Positions 18,070 through 27,295 of a stretch of DNA of 64,000 nucleotides are shown piece by piece (the stretch's first letter is position 1; every line of letters begins with the position of its first letter). Under the pieces are notes generated by a model. That model ran no database searches. It was given only the letters and a program-made list of their open reading frames with translations, and was not told the origin of the DNA. This stretch comes from an uncultured Bacteroidales bacterium (lineage in GTDB: Bacteria > Bacteroidota > Bacteroidia > Bacteroidales > Paludibacteraceae). Where the stretch lies: assembly GCA_949282265.1 (NCBI GenBank), contig CASDOZ010000005.1, positions 1 to 64,000 of the forward strand, written 5' to 3'. The position numbers and the translations under genes are program-made.

Positions 18070-18561
18070 ATGAACGTACTTGACATAATCATCCTCGTTC
18101 CCATTGCATACGGCCTTGTACGTGGCCTGATAAAAGGATTTGTGCACGAACTGACTTCGCTGGTTGCCATTGCTGCCGGCGTCATTGGCGCAAAAATCTG
18201 GGCACCGGCATTGGCCGTACAACTCGCCACGTGGTTCAACATGCAACCCAAAGTAGCCCAGCCAGTGAGCTACCTGCTCCTGTTCATTGCCATTGCCCTG
18301 TGCCTGCATCTGGTCGGAAAACTGTTTGAGAAAATACTGAAAACCATCAGTCTCGGCGGCGTAAACAAACTGCTCGGTGCTTTGTTCGGCTGTCTGAAAT
18401 TCGCACTTGTCGTCAGCATCCTGCTGAATGGCTTTGCCTTTATTGATGCGCAATTTCATTTGCTAAAACCACAGATCAAAGACACTTCAGTGCTTTACCG
18501 TCCTGTCCAGAAACTGGCCGGCGTGGCATGGGACACGGTGCAAGAACACAGCGCAAAATAA
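18070..18561 (+). CDS. cvpA: CvpA-family membrane protein
   Basis: The 163-residue protein has four predicted membrane segments (about 3-20, 28-50, 65-90, 105-125). The opening MNVLDIIILVPIAYGLVRGLIKGF is typical of CvpA. E. coli CvpA is required for colicin V production and affects envelope stress resistance; the molecular activity is not settled. No partner gene is evident. Downstream lies a tandem repeat region. Confidence 0.88.
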   Translation: MNVLDIIILVPIAYGLVRGLIKGFVHELTSLVAIAAGVIGAKIWAPALAVQLATWFNMQPKVAQPVSYLLLFIAIALCLHLVGKLFEKILKTISLGGVNKLLGALFGCLKFALVVSILLNGFAFIDAQFHLLKPQIKDTSVLYRPVQKLAGVAWDTVQEHSAK

Positions 18562-18655
18562 CAAGGGCTGCCTTACAACCTCAACCAACAACAAACGGTA
18601 CATATCTCAAACCGGCTATCTACCGTCAAATACACCTCAAACACCCAAATACTTA

Positions 18656-18970
18656 TTGCGCGGACGCAAGTACACATTATTCATGAATGAAATCATATTG
18701 CGCGGACGCAAGTACATATTATTCATGAATGAAATCGTGTTGCGCGGACGCAAGTATATATTATTCATGAACGAAATTGTATTGCGCGGATACAAGTACA
18801 TATTATTCATGAACGAAATCATGTTGCGCGGATACAAGTACATATTATTCATAAACGAAATCGTGTTGCGTGGACGCAAGTACATATTATTCATGAATGA
18901 AATCGTGTTGCGTAGACGCAAGCATATATTATTCATAAACGAAATCGTGTTGCGCGGACGCAAGCATAAA
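18656..18970. repeat. 42-bp tandem repeat, about 7.5 copies
   Basis: Units start at 18656, 18698, 18740, 18782, 18824, 18866, 18908 and 18950 (the last is partial). Each unit has a small dyad TTGCG-CGGA-CGCAA and a second palindrome ATTCATGAAT or a variant. Differences between copies are mostly transitions. Read as protein the + strand gives KYILFMNEIVLRGR repeated, but there is no clear ribosome-binding site or promoter and the reverse strand is equally open. Confidence 0.95.
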
Positions 18971-19008
18971 TTTGTAGACAAGGGAATAAAGTTCCATCCA
19001 ACAAAAAA

Positions 19009-19049
19009 CAAGGTGCGGGAGACATGTCATACATATCTCCCGCACTTTG
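19009..19049 (-). terminator. Terminator of the T9SS cargo gene
   Basis: A strong hairpin pairs 19009-19022 with 19036-19049 (14 bp including GTGCGGGAGA, one G-U pair). On the - strand it is followed by a TTTTTT run. Confidence 0.88.
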
Positions 19050-19069
19050 TATGCTGCTGATTCATCTGC

Positions 19070-22000
19070 CTACCGGCAAATGATACGCTGCACAGCTATA
19101 TTTTCGTCCGTACGGACATACAACTGGTATATTCCGCGCGGCAGCAAACCCACCTGTAAGGTAATTTCCTGCACACCGCCCGGCTGTTCGGCCATAACCA
19201 ACCGTCCGCCAATGTCGTACAGACGAATTTCCCGCAACGGATCATCAATGCGTATATGCAGCACATCCGTAGCCGGATTCGGGAACACCTGCATGGAAAC
19301 ATATACATTAGTTACACTAAGCTGCGTCAAGTCTTCACTGATGGTAACATACAAACGCACACCATCGGCTGCCTCGTAATTCTCGTTTCCTTCTTGCAGG
19401 GCAAGGATGTCTGTCTTGCCGCTTTTCAGCGCAATCAGCTTGCTGTCTTTCACTGTCAGCAAAGCAGTGTCGCCAACCTGATAGGTAACCGGCAAGCCGG
19501 AAGACGCTTCGGCAAGCAATTCAATGGTGTCGCCAACCATGATTTCAAAAATATCCTGTTCCCACAAAAGTGTCTGCGTTGCTTTGTGCACCATAACGGA
19601 AACCATCAACAAAATGGTTTCTTCTTCCGCATTGTCCGGCACAAAGTTTACTTCATAACGATGTTGCCCCGCATCCGGTTTAAACGAAGGATTTGCCCAC
19701 TGGAATGTTCCGGGAATCGTGGCCGCACCACCCGTCAAAGCCGATTTCGACAAGGCCTGGCCGTAAGTGATATCGGAAGCAACCGGTACGGAAACAATAG
19801 CTACATCACGCGGCAATATCGAGAAATTCAGTACGACCGGCTCTGCCGACAAATAATTCTCATCACCGGCCTGAATGGCCGTAATAGTACCATTGCCGGC
19901 AAATACGGCGACCAACGTATCATTCTTTATGGAAACACATGTCGATTCCGAAGTATAACTTACCGGCAAACTGCTCGATGCAAAAGCCGTCAACACGACC
20001 GTGTCGCCGGCATTCATCAACATTAAATCCTGCTCCCAAGTTATTGTTTGTACAGCCTTGGCCACATTCACCATAACAGAATCGGTCAAGGTCTCATAAA
20101 GTTCTGATTTTTCAGGTATGAACATGACGGCAAAACGCTGTTCTGCTCCCGCATTGGGAATCACAGAACCATCTTCCCAGACAAACGTGCCCGGTACTGA
20201 TGCCTCGCCGCCGGACAATTCTGATTCCGACAAGGTTTGGCCGTAGGTCAGGTCATTGGCCGCAGGTAAAGCACTTATGGACGGAACAATACGGCTGACT
20301 GACACGGTTTTTGTCATCGGTTGGGCAGCCTCAAAATAGTCATTCCCCGTCTGTGAAGCCGTTATTTCAGCTTCACCAGCACCGGCAAAAGCCAATTTGT
20401 TGCCATCCAGAATCACGGCGACAGCTGGATTGTTGGAGGTATAGATTATATCCAATCCCGCGCTTGACGTGGCTGTAAGGGCAATGGTGTCTTGTATGCT
20501 CACATCCGCCAAGCTCTGTTCCCACTGGATAGCCTGCGTCTGCTTGCGCACATTGAGCGTGAGCGGCACACGCACCGTCTGTGAAGCACAAGTGAGCACA
20601 ATCGTATCCGAAACCTCGCCCATATTGTAGGACTGGTATGAAATGCCTATGGCATAGTTGCCGAAATCGCCGCATCCCTCACCGAAATACTCGCCGCTGG
20701 ACAGCGTAAAGTCCTTGTTTGTGTGCGATACCATAATCATATCCGGCAGGTTGGAATAGTTCACGGTCAAGGTTTCGTTGTAAACCGAACCAACCCCGAC
20801 CTCCGAACTGATGGAGGATTTATCCGTTTCCAGATACGTGGCCTGCGTTACCAAAATATCGCTGATTGTCTTGGTCAGCGTACCGGTAACAGCAAATGTA
20901 ATTGAAACGGCCTTGTGGCTCACGGCAATTCCTGTAAAAGGAACCGTTTTACCCGCAAATGCACTTGAAAGGCTATACAAACTTTCTTCATACAAAATCG
21001 TGTTGGATGTTCCATCTACCAGGTTTTCCGTAACCGTGAGTGTTCCGACAACGCTTCCAGGCAAGTACATGTTGAATGACAGCGATGCCCCCGGACGTGG
21101 CAAATCAAAGGTTTTTGAACCGGCAGAACCCAAATTATAAGACGACGCATCCACCAGCGCCACTTCATCGCATCCGGCACTCACCTCACGCACACGCACT
21201 GCTTTGGCCATGCTGACAGGAGCATACGTGCCATTTCCGGCCTGTGTAGCCGTCACCGTGGCGGTTCCCGTTCCTATGATTGTCAGCATGTTACCCGACA
21301 CACTCACGACATTATCATCCGAACTTCTATATGTTACCGCCAATCCGCTTGAAGCCATCGCATTCAACGCAAGTGGCGCATCTCCCAATTTCAACAGAAG
21401 CAAATTTTGCTCCCAAGTAATCGTCTGCACTTCCAGCGTGGTCACAGTAATTTCCTTCGTATCCGTTACAGCCGCCCACTGTTCATTTCCGGTCTGAGTG
21501 GCCATAATGCTGGCCGTACCTGCCGATTTCGCCACGAGCTTGCCATCTTCCACGGCAATAATAGCTTCATTGTCAGAAGCCAACGTAACAGACAAGCCAG
21601 ACGTTGCAGTTGCGGCATTCTCCACGGTTACCCCTTGCGACAAGACATCCAAATTTTCTTTCCAGACAATCTGCTGCTGCTTTTTTACAGCCGTTCCCTG
21701 TACTTGAACCGTAGCCTGCTGCATACCATTTCCTATGGTTATCGTAGCTTGCTGCGTACCTTCCTGTACCGGCTTATAAGTTATTGTCACGGTCGCGGCA
21801 CCATACTTGCCCGTACCGGATTCGGTTATCGTGGTTATGTTGGGCGTAAACAAGGTGTTATTATTACTGCTTACATTCAATTGCGCTACATTGCTGTACG
21901 AAACTGTAAAAGAGGATGTTGTGGCAGTACCAAGCTCGGTATCGGGCATGGTCAAGACAGCCGGTTCCGTTTCCACATAAGAGGCCATGGTAACCTTGAC

Positions 22001-22372
22001 GTTCTGCATGTATTTTTTCCCTATTGCACCAGTTTGCGTATATAGCTTAATTTTTGTGGCTTTTCTATCCAAATCGAAAGGACCGAAAGTATAATACGTA
22101 TCTTTTGCCGCGAATGAAACGCTTGTTAGCTTACTCCATGTCCCATTGACATATTGATCAACATGCAAATCCCCACCCCAAAAGCCCAATATGGAAACAC
22201 ATTTAGCTTCGAATGTCAAAGCTCCCGCAGGACGGCCATCTAAATCATATTCCGTACTGCTTACCGTAGAAAAATTCTGCTCGTCCGGTGCATCCAAAAC
22301 ATAAACTTGTGCTGCCATACCTTGGATAAACATAAATGCCAAAGCGAATAATCCAAATATTTTTTTTATCAT
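19070..22372 (-). CDS. T9SS-secreted multidomain Ig-like protein
   Basis: The 1100-residue protein begins with a signal peptide (MIKKIFGLFALAFMFIQGMAAQ). A beta-rich N-terminal part is followed by repeated modules of ~75-80 residues, each opening with a QxITWEQ-like strand and containing TATQAGN-type loops. These resemble bacterial Ig-like (Big) repeats mixed with MBG-type segments (DLTYGQTLSESELSGG, DITYGQALSKSALTGG). The last ~80 residues form a type A T9SS sorting domain: VFPNPATDVLHI, IRLYDIGGRLV, LPRGIYQLYV. It is therefore exported and anchored or released by the type IX system. No enzyme domain is visible; adhesion or a structural role is inferred. The start is set by the signal peptide. 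Confidence 0.88.
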   Translation of the reverse strand: MIKKIFGLFALAFMFIQGMAAQVYVLDAPDEQNFSTVSSTEYDLDGRPAGALTFEAKCVSILGFWGGDLHVDQYVNGTWSKLTSVSFAAKDTYYTFGPFDLDRKATKIKLYTQTGAIGKKYMQNVKVTMASYVETEPAVLTMPDTELGTATTSSFTVSYSNVAQLNVSSNNNTLFTPNITTITESGTGKYGAATVTITYKPVQEGTQQATITIGNGMQQATVQVQGTAVKKQQQIVWKENLDVLSQGVTVENAATATSGLSVTLASDNEAIIAVEDGKLVAKSAGTASIMATQTGNEQWAAVTDTKEITVTTLEVQTITWEQNLLLLKLGDAPLALNAMASSGLAVTYRSSDDNVVSVSGNMLTIIGTGTATVTATQAGNGTYAPVSMAKAVRVREVSAGCDEVALVDASSYNLGSAGSKTFDLPRPGASLSFNMYLPGSVVGTLTVTENLVDGTSNTILYEESLYSLSSAFAGKTVPFTGIAVSHKAVSITFAVTGTLTKTISDILVTQATYLETDKSSISSEVGVGSVYNETLTVNYSNLPDMIMVSHTNKDFTLSSGEYFGEGCGDFGNYAIGISYQSYNMGEVSDTIVLTCASQTVRVPLTLNVRKQTQAIQWEQSLADVSIQDTIALTATSSAGLDIIYTSNNPAVAVILDGNKLAFAGAGEAEITASQTGNDYFEAAQPMTKTVSVSRIVPSISALPAANDLTYGQTLSESELSGGEASVPGTFVWEDGSVIPNAGAEQRFAVMFIPEKSELYETLTDSVMVNVAKAVQTITWEQDLMLMNAGDTVVLTAFASSSLPVSYTSESTCVSIKNDTLVAVFAGNGTITAIQAGDENYLSAEPVVLNFSILPRDVAIVSVPVASDITYGQALSKSALTGGAATIPGTFQWANPSFKPDAGQHRYEVNFVPDNAEEETILLMVSVMVHKATQTLLWEQDIFEIMVGDTIELLAEASSGLPVTYQVGDTALLTVKDSKLIALKSGKTDILALQEGNENYEAADGVRLYVTISEDLTQLSVTNVYVSMQVFPNPATDVLHIRIDDPLREIRLYDIGGRLVMAEQPGGVQEITLQVGLLPRGIYQLYVRTDENIAVQRIICR

Positions 22373-22475
22373 ATTTTCTTCTGTCCGATTGTCAACAACC
22401 ACTTTCTTGTACAAAAAGAAATAAAAGTTATGTTGTATATACATTCTTTAATGCCTATTTTGCTTTTTTGCGTTG

Positions 22476-22506
22476 CAAAGGTACTGCTTCCAATCCAACC
22501 GCGCAA
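22476..22506 (-). promoter_or_regulatory. Promoter of the T9SS cargo gene
   Basis: On the - strand TTG (22506-22504), 20 bases, TACCTTTG (22483-22476). It leaves a ~100-base leader before the start codon. Confidence 0.7.
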
Positions 22507-22549
22507 TAGCCTTTTATTTAGAAAAAATGTTCTGATTTTAAGATATATG

Positions 22550-22580
22550 TTTGGTAACCGGAAAATACGATGTACTTTTG
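22550..22580 (+). promoter_or_regulatory. Promoter of the AraC-type regulator gene
   Basis: TTTG (22550-22553), 19 bases, TACTTTTG (22573-22580): a perfect consensus. The ATG is 29 bases downstream, which fixes the gene start at 22610. Confidence 0.85.
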
Positions 22581-22609
22581 ACGTGCCAAAATCATGCAAG
22601 AAAGTTATT

Positions 22610-23455
22610 ATGAATCAGAAAATTCCACTGTTAGATATTCCTGTAGACATCATAGCAGGCGATGATGTTACTGGTCAATTATTAAATGACTATGGACGTT
22701 TCCCATGTCGTATCAAAGCATGTATTTTTGCCCTATGTGTGCAAGGAGAAATAACAACCAAAGTAGATTTGGAAACCCGAAAAATCAAAGCGGGTGATTT
22801 TGTAACTATATTACCAGACACTTTCCTGCAAATCCAGGTAGTATCGCCAGACACGCTGATTTATTTTGCAGGATTCTCATATTCATTCTATCAAAACACG
22901 GTTTCCCACAAGTTAAGTACAGACTTTATCCGTCAACTAAAAGACACACCGGTTTTTGAATTACAGGAAGATTTGATTGAATTTTATAAAAACGCATTCA
23001 AAACGTTACTTAGTGCCTGTATGTTGTCGAGTATCAGCTTGAATGCCGACATAAAGCACTCGATTTTATCTTTATTTTTCCAATCGATAGCCAACATTTG
23101 CCAACAAAGCTACAATAACCAAACGGAAATCAGGAGCCGCGAGGAAGAAATACACAAAGAGTTTATTCGCCTAGTTATCATGCATTATACACAGGAACAT
23201 AACGTGTCATTTTATGCAGACAAATTAGGTATCACGTTGCCCCACTTGTGCACGACTATCAAAAAGGCAGCGAACAAAACGGCTACACAAATCATTAATG
23301 ATGCCATTCTGACCGATGCAAAAGCACAACTGAAATCAACGCATAAACAAGTCAAAGAAATCGCATTCTCATTGGGATTCAACAACGTGTCGTTTTTCAA
23401 CAAATACTTCAAGAAACACGTGAACCTGACGCCCAAACAATACAGGGAAGGATAA
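22610..23455 (+). CDS. AraC-family transcriptional regulator
   Basis: The 281-residue protein has an N-terminal cupin-like sensing half (KIKAGDFVTILPDTFLQIQ) and a C-terminal AraC DNA-binding domain of two helix-turn-helix units. The second ends in EIAFSLGFNNVSFFNKYFKKH...TPKQYRE, the family signature. The ligand is unknown. It is divergent from the T9SS cargo gene, so that gene is a natural candidate target, but no binding site could be recognised. A longer open frame reaches back to 22430, but the promoter lies inside it. Confidence 0.9.
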   Translation: MNQKIPLLDIPVDIIAGDDVTGQLLNDYGRFPCRIKACIFALCVQGEITTKVDLETRKIKAGDFVTILPDTFLQIQVVSPDTLIYFAGFSYSFYQNTVSHKLSTDFIRQLKDTPVFELQEDLIEFYKNAFKTLLSACMLSSISLNADIKHSILSLFFQSIANICQQSYNNQTEIRSREEEIHKEFIRLVIMHYTQEHNVSFYADKLGITLPHLCTTIKKAANKTATQIINDAILTDAKAQLKSTHKQVKEIAFSLGFNNVSFFNKYFKKHVNLTPKQYREG

Positions 23456-23464
23456 CTGCCAAGA

Positions 23465-24694
23465 CTATTTGGCCAACCACAAAGCAGGATTTTCTATGCT
23501 TTTGTCCTTCCAGACCTGGAAGTAAAGTTCTGTTTTGTTGTCGTTTTCGCCATCGCAGTAGATCCGGCCGATAGCTTGTTTGGCCGATACTTTATCACCC
23601 TCCTGCACATAAATCTCAGTCAGGTTGGCATACACGGTACGGTAATTCCCGTGTTTGACAATCACCGCATTGTTACTGCCAGGCACAGCAAAACGTTGTG
23701 TAACTTCACCTTCGTACACGGCACGAGCTGTTGCACCAGCTTTGGTCTGTATGTAAATTCCTTTGTTGTTAATCGTTACATGTTCCAACACCGGATGTGG
23801 TTGCACTCCAAAACGTCCGCTGATAAAACCGGTTTCCGTGGGCCAGGGCAAACGTCCTTTGTTGCGTTCAAAACCACCTGCCAGCAATTCTTCTTCCTTG
23901 GTCATGGCACTTTCAGCAGAAGTTGGTTTCTGCGTACCAGTGGTGGTTGTTTTCTTTTTAGCCGCTTCGGCTTTACGTATTTCCTCTGCAATCAATTTCT
24001 CAATCCGACTATTCAGTTCATCGGCTTTTTTCTGCTGATTTTTTTGCTGAGCAAGCAAATCTTTTTCTTTCTTTTTCAATTCATTCAGCATCAATTTCTC
24101 CCGACGTTCATCACGCGCCAATTTTTCATGTTCACGCTCTTTCAGTTGCAACACTTCCTGTTTACTTTGCCGGTTTTGCAATAAAGCATCATTCTTCTGG
24201 GCTATCTGCGCCTGCACTTCTTCTATTTGCTGCACCTGCTCTTTGCGATAATCGGCAAATTCACGCAAATAGCGTAAACGACGGTACATTTGATTGAATG
24301 AATCGGCAGAAAGCACAAACAACAATTCCGCATAACGATTACGAGAATAGGCCGTTTCCTGTACTAAACGTGCATAATCGGCTTTCAGCTGGCACAACTG
24401 TGTTTCCAAATCTGCTTTCTGTATATTAAGTTCCGCCATCTCCGTATCTAACGCCGTTATTTCTGTACCAATATCATTAATCAGACGTTTGCGTTCCGAT
24501 ATGCTACGGTTAAGGATATTCAATTTATTCAACGATACTTTCTCGTTCTTTTTGGTTTCGTTGAGCAACTTACCAGTTGTTTCCAATTGTTGTAAAGTCG
24601 CTTTACGCTGCTTTTCTAGTTCTTTTACAGATTGCGCCGACAAAATACCGGCACTCACAAATGCTATGATACAAATAAATGCTATACGTTTCAT
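23465..24694 (-). CDS. EnvC-like murein hydrolase activator (degenerate M23)
   Basis: The 409-residue protein has a signal peptide (ending LSAQ), a long coiled coil (about residues 20-245) and a C-terminal LytM/M23 fold (about 290-409). Zn ligands of active M23 peptidases are altered: GIYI stands where GxDI is expected, and ELYFQV where HLHFEV is expected. It is thus probably an activator of cell-wall amidases during division, as EnvC is in E. coli. The ATG at 24694 is preferred to a GTG two codons upstream. It is the last gene of the pdxJ-to-envC run. Confidence 0.88.
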   Translation of the reverse strand: MKRIAFICIIAFVSAGILSAQSVKELEKQRKATLQQLETTGKLLNETKKNEKVSLNKLNILNRSISERKRLINDIGTEITALDTEMAELNIQKADLETQLCQLKADYARLVQETAYSRNRYAELLFVLSADSFNQMYRRLRYLREFADYRKEQVQQIEEVQAQIAQKNDALLQNRQSKQEVLQLKEREHEKLARDERREKLMLNELKKKEKDLLAQQKNQQKKADELNSRIEKLIAEEIRKAEAAKKKTTTTGTQKPTSAESAMTKEEELLAGGFERNKGRLPWPTETGFISGRFGVQPHPVLEHVTINNKGIYIQTKAGATARAVYEGEVTQRFAVPGSNNAVIVKHGNYRTVYANLTEIYVQEGDKVSAKQAIGRIYCDGENDNKTELYFQVWKDKSIENPALWLAK

Positions 24695-24704
24695 CTTCAC
24701 CCAT

Positions 24705-25514
24705 CTATTTTTTCAACAAATCTGGCAACATGACTCGCTCGTACCGCCCCACATTGACTGGCGTAATATTTACCTTGTCCTGGAACGACAAGCGCAGCAA
24801 TGAAATGCAACACGCAATTTGCTGTCCATCGGGCATGGCCAGCATAAAATCAAGCGTATGCGGGAATACAATACCATCTACCGGCCGCATATCGGCATAT
24901 CGTACACGCATACTCGCAAGGTTATCGGCCACTACAAATTGCGCCTCGCTAATCCGGAACGTAACCGCATCAACCTGATAAACATAACGCAACATTTCAT
25001 ATTCCGGGTCATCAAACGAAAGCACATAGTGCTTGTCTGTTTTCTGCATATCGATTTGTCGTAAATCAAGCAAATCCTCATCACCAACCACAAACAGTCG
25101 GTTACAAACCATGTCCTGCAAAACTTTCCCCTGCTCCCTGTCTATGCCTTGGTACGTAAGCGGCAATGTGGCATAACGACGATTCATTTTGTCAACCAAC
25201 CGCAAGGAATCTTTCCCGAGTTCGGCACGGAACAACTCAATGCCGAACAAGGGTTGCACGGACAATACAGCCAAGGAGTCGGTAATCATGCCGATGCTTC
25301 CGCCAAAAGTCATTTTACGCTCCTGATAAGTCAAACTGACACTGATTTTGCCAGCCTGCGCCTGGTCAAACCGGGGTTCGTTCGCACGGACTGCTTCCAA
25401 CACTTGCTGTACAGACATTTTACCCGACACTTTATCCCGTTCCGCAAAACGCCTTGATTTGCATCCGCCAAGCATGACAAGCAGCGCACACAATATGTAT
25501 CCTAAACGTTTCAT
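24705..25514 (-). CDS. DUF4292 lipoprotein
   Basis: The 269-residue lipoprotein has a lipobox MLGGC (Cys about residue 18). The body (AGKISVSLTYQERKMTFGGSIGMITDSLAVLSVQPLFGIEL) fits DUF4292, a beta-rich family resembling the LolA/LolB lipoprotein carrier fold. A role in envelope lipid or lipoprotein handling is inferred. It overlaps the TPR gene by 4 bases and is followed after 10 bases by the EnvC-like gene; this TPR-DUF4292-M23 order recurs in Bacteroidales. Confidence 0.8.
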   Translation of the reverse strand: MKRLGYILCALLVMLGGCKSRRFAERDKVSGKMSVQQVLEAVRANEPRFDQAQAGKISVSLTYQERKMTFGGSIGMITDSLAVLSVQPLFGIELFRAELGKDSLRLVDKMNRRYATLPLTYQGIDREQGKVLQDMVCNRLFVVGDEDLLDLRQIDMQKTDKHYVLSFDDPEYEMLRYVYQVDAVTFRISEAQFVVADNLASMRVRYADMRPVDGIVFPHTLDFMLAMPDGQQIACCISLLRLSFQDKVNITPVNVGRYERVMLPDLLKK

Positions 25515-27256
25515 TCCGTATCTTGCAACAATTGTTTTATTTCTTCATTTTCAGAACCGAGTTCAAGTGCTTTCTGCAAAATTTCCATTCCTTTTTCCTT
25601 GTCACCCGCTTCTAACAGAATCAAACCGTAATGTTCCCAGATTTCCGGGTCATTCATCTGTTCATCCTGCTTCAAATTGTCAATAGCACGTTCTATATAA
25701 AATTTGGCCAAAGATAAATTTCCCTGACGGAAAAATATCCACGCATATGTATCCAGATATACCGCATTTTGCGGATCAGCCTCAACTGTTTTCGCACTCA
25801 TACGCTCTGCCTTTTTCAAATCCTGATTTTCCACAGCCAAATAATAGGCATAATTATTCAGTAGCAACAAGTTTCTGGGCGCAATAGCCAATGCTTTCTC
25901 ATAATACTCAAACGCTTCCGATTTTTGCTTTTTTTTGAAATACAAATCGCCTATCTGTACATAAAAGTCGGCTCTTTGTTCCGAATCTTCGGGTATATGT
26001 TCCAATGCCGTCAAGCATGTTTGCAGGGCTGCATCCATGTCACCGATATTGTAACATGCCATAGCCCGTAACAAATACCATTCAGGAATATCCGGTAATT
26101 CGGCAATAGCTTCTGCCAACAGTTCCGCAACGGCAGGAATATCTTCGCGCCTCAATGCAATATCCACAAGTTGCTGCCAGGTTTGCTTGTTTTTCGGATT
26201 TATGTCCAGCATAGTATGCAAAACAGATTCCGCCTCACTATCACGTCCTTTCCGCTGCAAATAAATTGCATAAAAACCATAAACCTGCTCTTCCAACGGA
26301 TACAGTTCAACCATCGTATGCAACAACGTATCAATTTCCGCCGTATGTTCCTCGCTGTCTATCAGCTTATCCACATACTGCACCAAAATACCCAACTTGG
26401 TTTCCAAATCGAGCTGCTTATTTTCCAAGGCACTCATAATGGCATTCAACGCTTGCTCAGGTTTGTTTTCCAATTGGTAATATTCAGATAATGCCAGGTA
26501 GACAAATGGATTTTCAGGATTCTCTGCCAACACTTTTTGATAAATTAAATATGCTTGTTCCGGCTGTTTTTGCATCATATATATGTTTCCGCGAAAAACT
26601 TGGTAACGGTCATCATTCGGAAATTCGGCAATCAGTTTATCCACTTCCGCGACACCTTTCGCCGGTTTGTCCAAAGCCATATACAACTGGTATTTTTCCA
26701 TGGCAACATATTCGGATATGCCGGTCTGCTTTTCCAACTTGTCCAATACGCCAATGGCTGCCTTATATTGTTTGTTGGCCTTGTACAGTATGGCCAACAC
26801 ATTCAAAGCATCTTCGTTGTCAGGATGCGCACGCAATTCATCCGAAACGACATCAATGGCCTGCTGAATCCGGTTTCTCCTGGATAGCGCCTCAACATAA
26901 TGCCTCCGATAGGTCCAATTGTCAGGATCTGATTTAATCGCCTGGCTATAATACTTTATGGACTCATCGGATTCAATGGCCTCGTAAAGCAAGGCCAACA
27001 TAGCGTTGGCCGCCGCGTTTTCCGGCTGCAAAGCGACGCAAAAACGGAGCAGCAACAAGGCACGGTCGTATTCTTCATTATTGATTGCCGTTACAGCTGC
27101 ATAATAATAGTAATCAAAGGTAATTAGCGAAGATGTTGTCGTTTCCAAAGACAGTTGTTGCTGCTTTTTGGCTGCAAAAACAGATGATATGCCTGAAAAA
27201 GACAAACATATTATACATAAAAACGGAATAAAAACTGATTTATGAATTCTATTCAT
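25511..27256 (-). CDS. Secreted tetratricopeptide-repeat protein
   Basis: The 581-residue protein has a signal peptide (about 1-28) and at least ten TPR-like helical pairs across the rest (for example YAYYLAVENQDLKKAERMSAK, YLDTYAWIFFRQGNLSLAKFYIERAI). No enzymatic domain is present. It is likely a periplasmic or outer-membrane-associated scaffold. Its start codon is chosen as MNRIHKS at 27256; the frame extends 11 codons upstream without signal-like sequence. It overlaps the DUF4292 gene, so the two are translationally coupled. Confidence 0.85.
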   Translation of the reverse strand: MNRIHKSVFIPFLCIICLSFSGISSVFAAKKQQQLSLETTTSSLITFDYYYYAAVTAINNEEYDRALLLLRFCVALQPENAAANAMLALLYEAIESDESIKYYSQAIKSDPDNWTYRRHYVEALSRRNRIQQAIDVVSDELRAHPDNEDALNVLAILYKANKQYKAAIGVLDKLEKQTGISEYVAMEKYQLYMALDKPAKGVAEVDKLIAEFPNDDRYQVFRGNIYMMQKQPEQAYLIYQKVLAENPENPFVYLALSEYYQLENKPEQALNAIMSALENKQLDLETKLGILVQYVDKLIDSEEHTAEIDTLLHTMVELYPLEEQVYGFYAIYLQRKGRDSEAESVLHTMLDINPKNKQTWQQLVDIALRREDIPAVAELLAEAIAELPDIPEWYLLRAMACYNIGDMDAALQTCLTALEHIPEDSEQRADFYVQIGDLYFKKKQKSEAFEYYEKALAIAPRNLLLLNNYAYYLAVENQDLKKAERMSAKTVEADPQNAVYLDTYAWIFFRQGNLSLAKFYIERAIDNLKQDEQMNDPEIWEHYGLILLEAGDKEKGMEILQKALELGSENEEIKQLLQDTE

Positions 27257-27295
27257 AATGGAAAATCCTCCCTTCGTACACAACAGCATCTTTGC

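Larger units (their letters stand above)
18562..19069. other. 508-bp gap holding a tandem repeat and a terminator
   Basis: I see no supported gene here. The first ~95 bases show nothing recognisable. Then come seven full copies and one partial copy of a 42-bp repeat, then the terminator of the - strand T9SS cargo gene. Both strands stay open through the repeat only because the unit is a multiple of three. Confidence 0.8.

Noticed and set aside
18637..19060. Open frames of 124-134 codons on both strands through the 42-bp repeat
   Set aside because: The unit is a multiple of three without stops on either strand, so openness is automatic. There is no clear ribosome site or promoter. Kept as a repeat, not a gene.
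19256..22045. Long + strand open frames (up to 256 codons)
   Set aside because: They are antisense to the T9SS cargo gene, whose signal peptide, repeats and sorting domain are unmistakable.
23455..23485. Short hairpin GCCAA/TTGGC as a terminator between the AraC gene and the envC-like gene
   Set aside because: The stem is only 5 bp, lies partly inside coding sequence and lacks a T-run.
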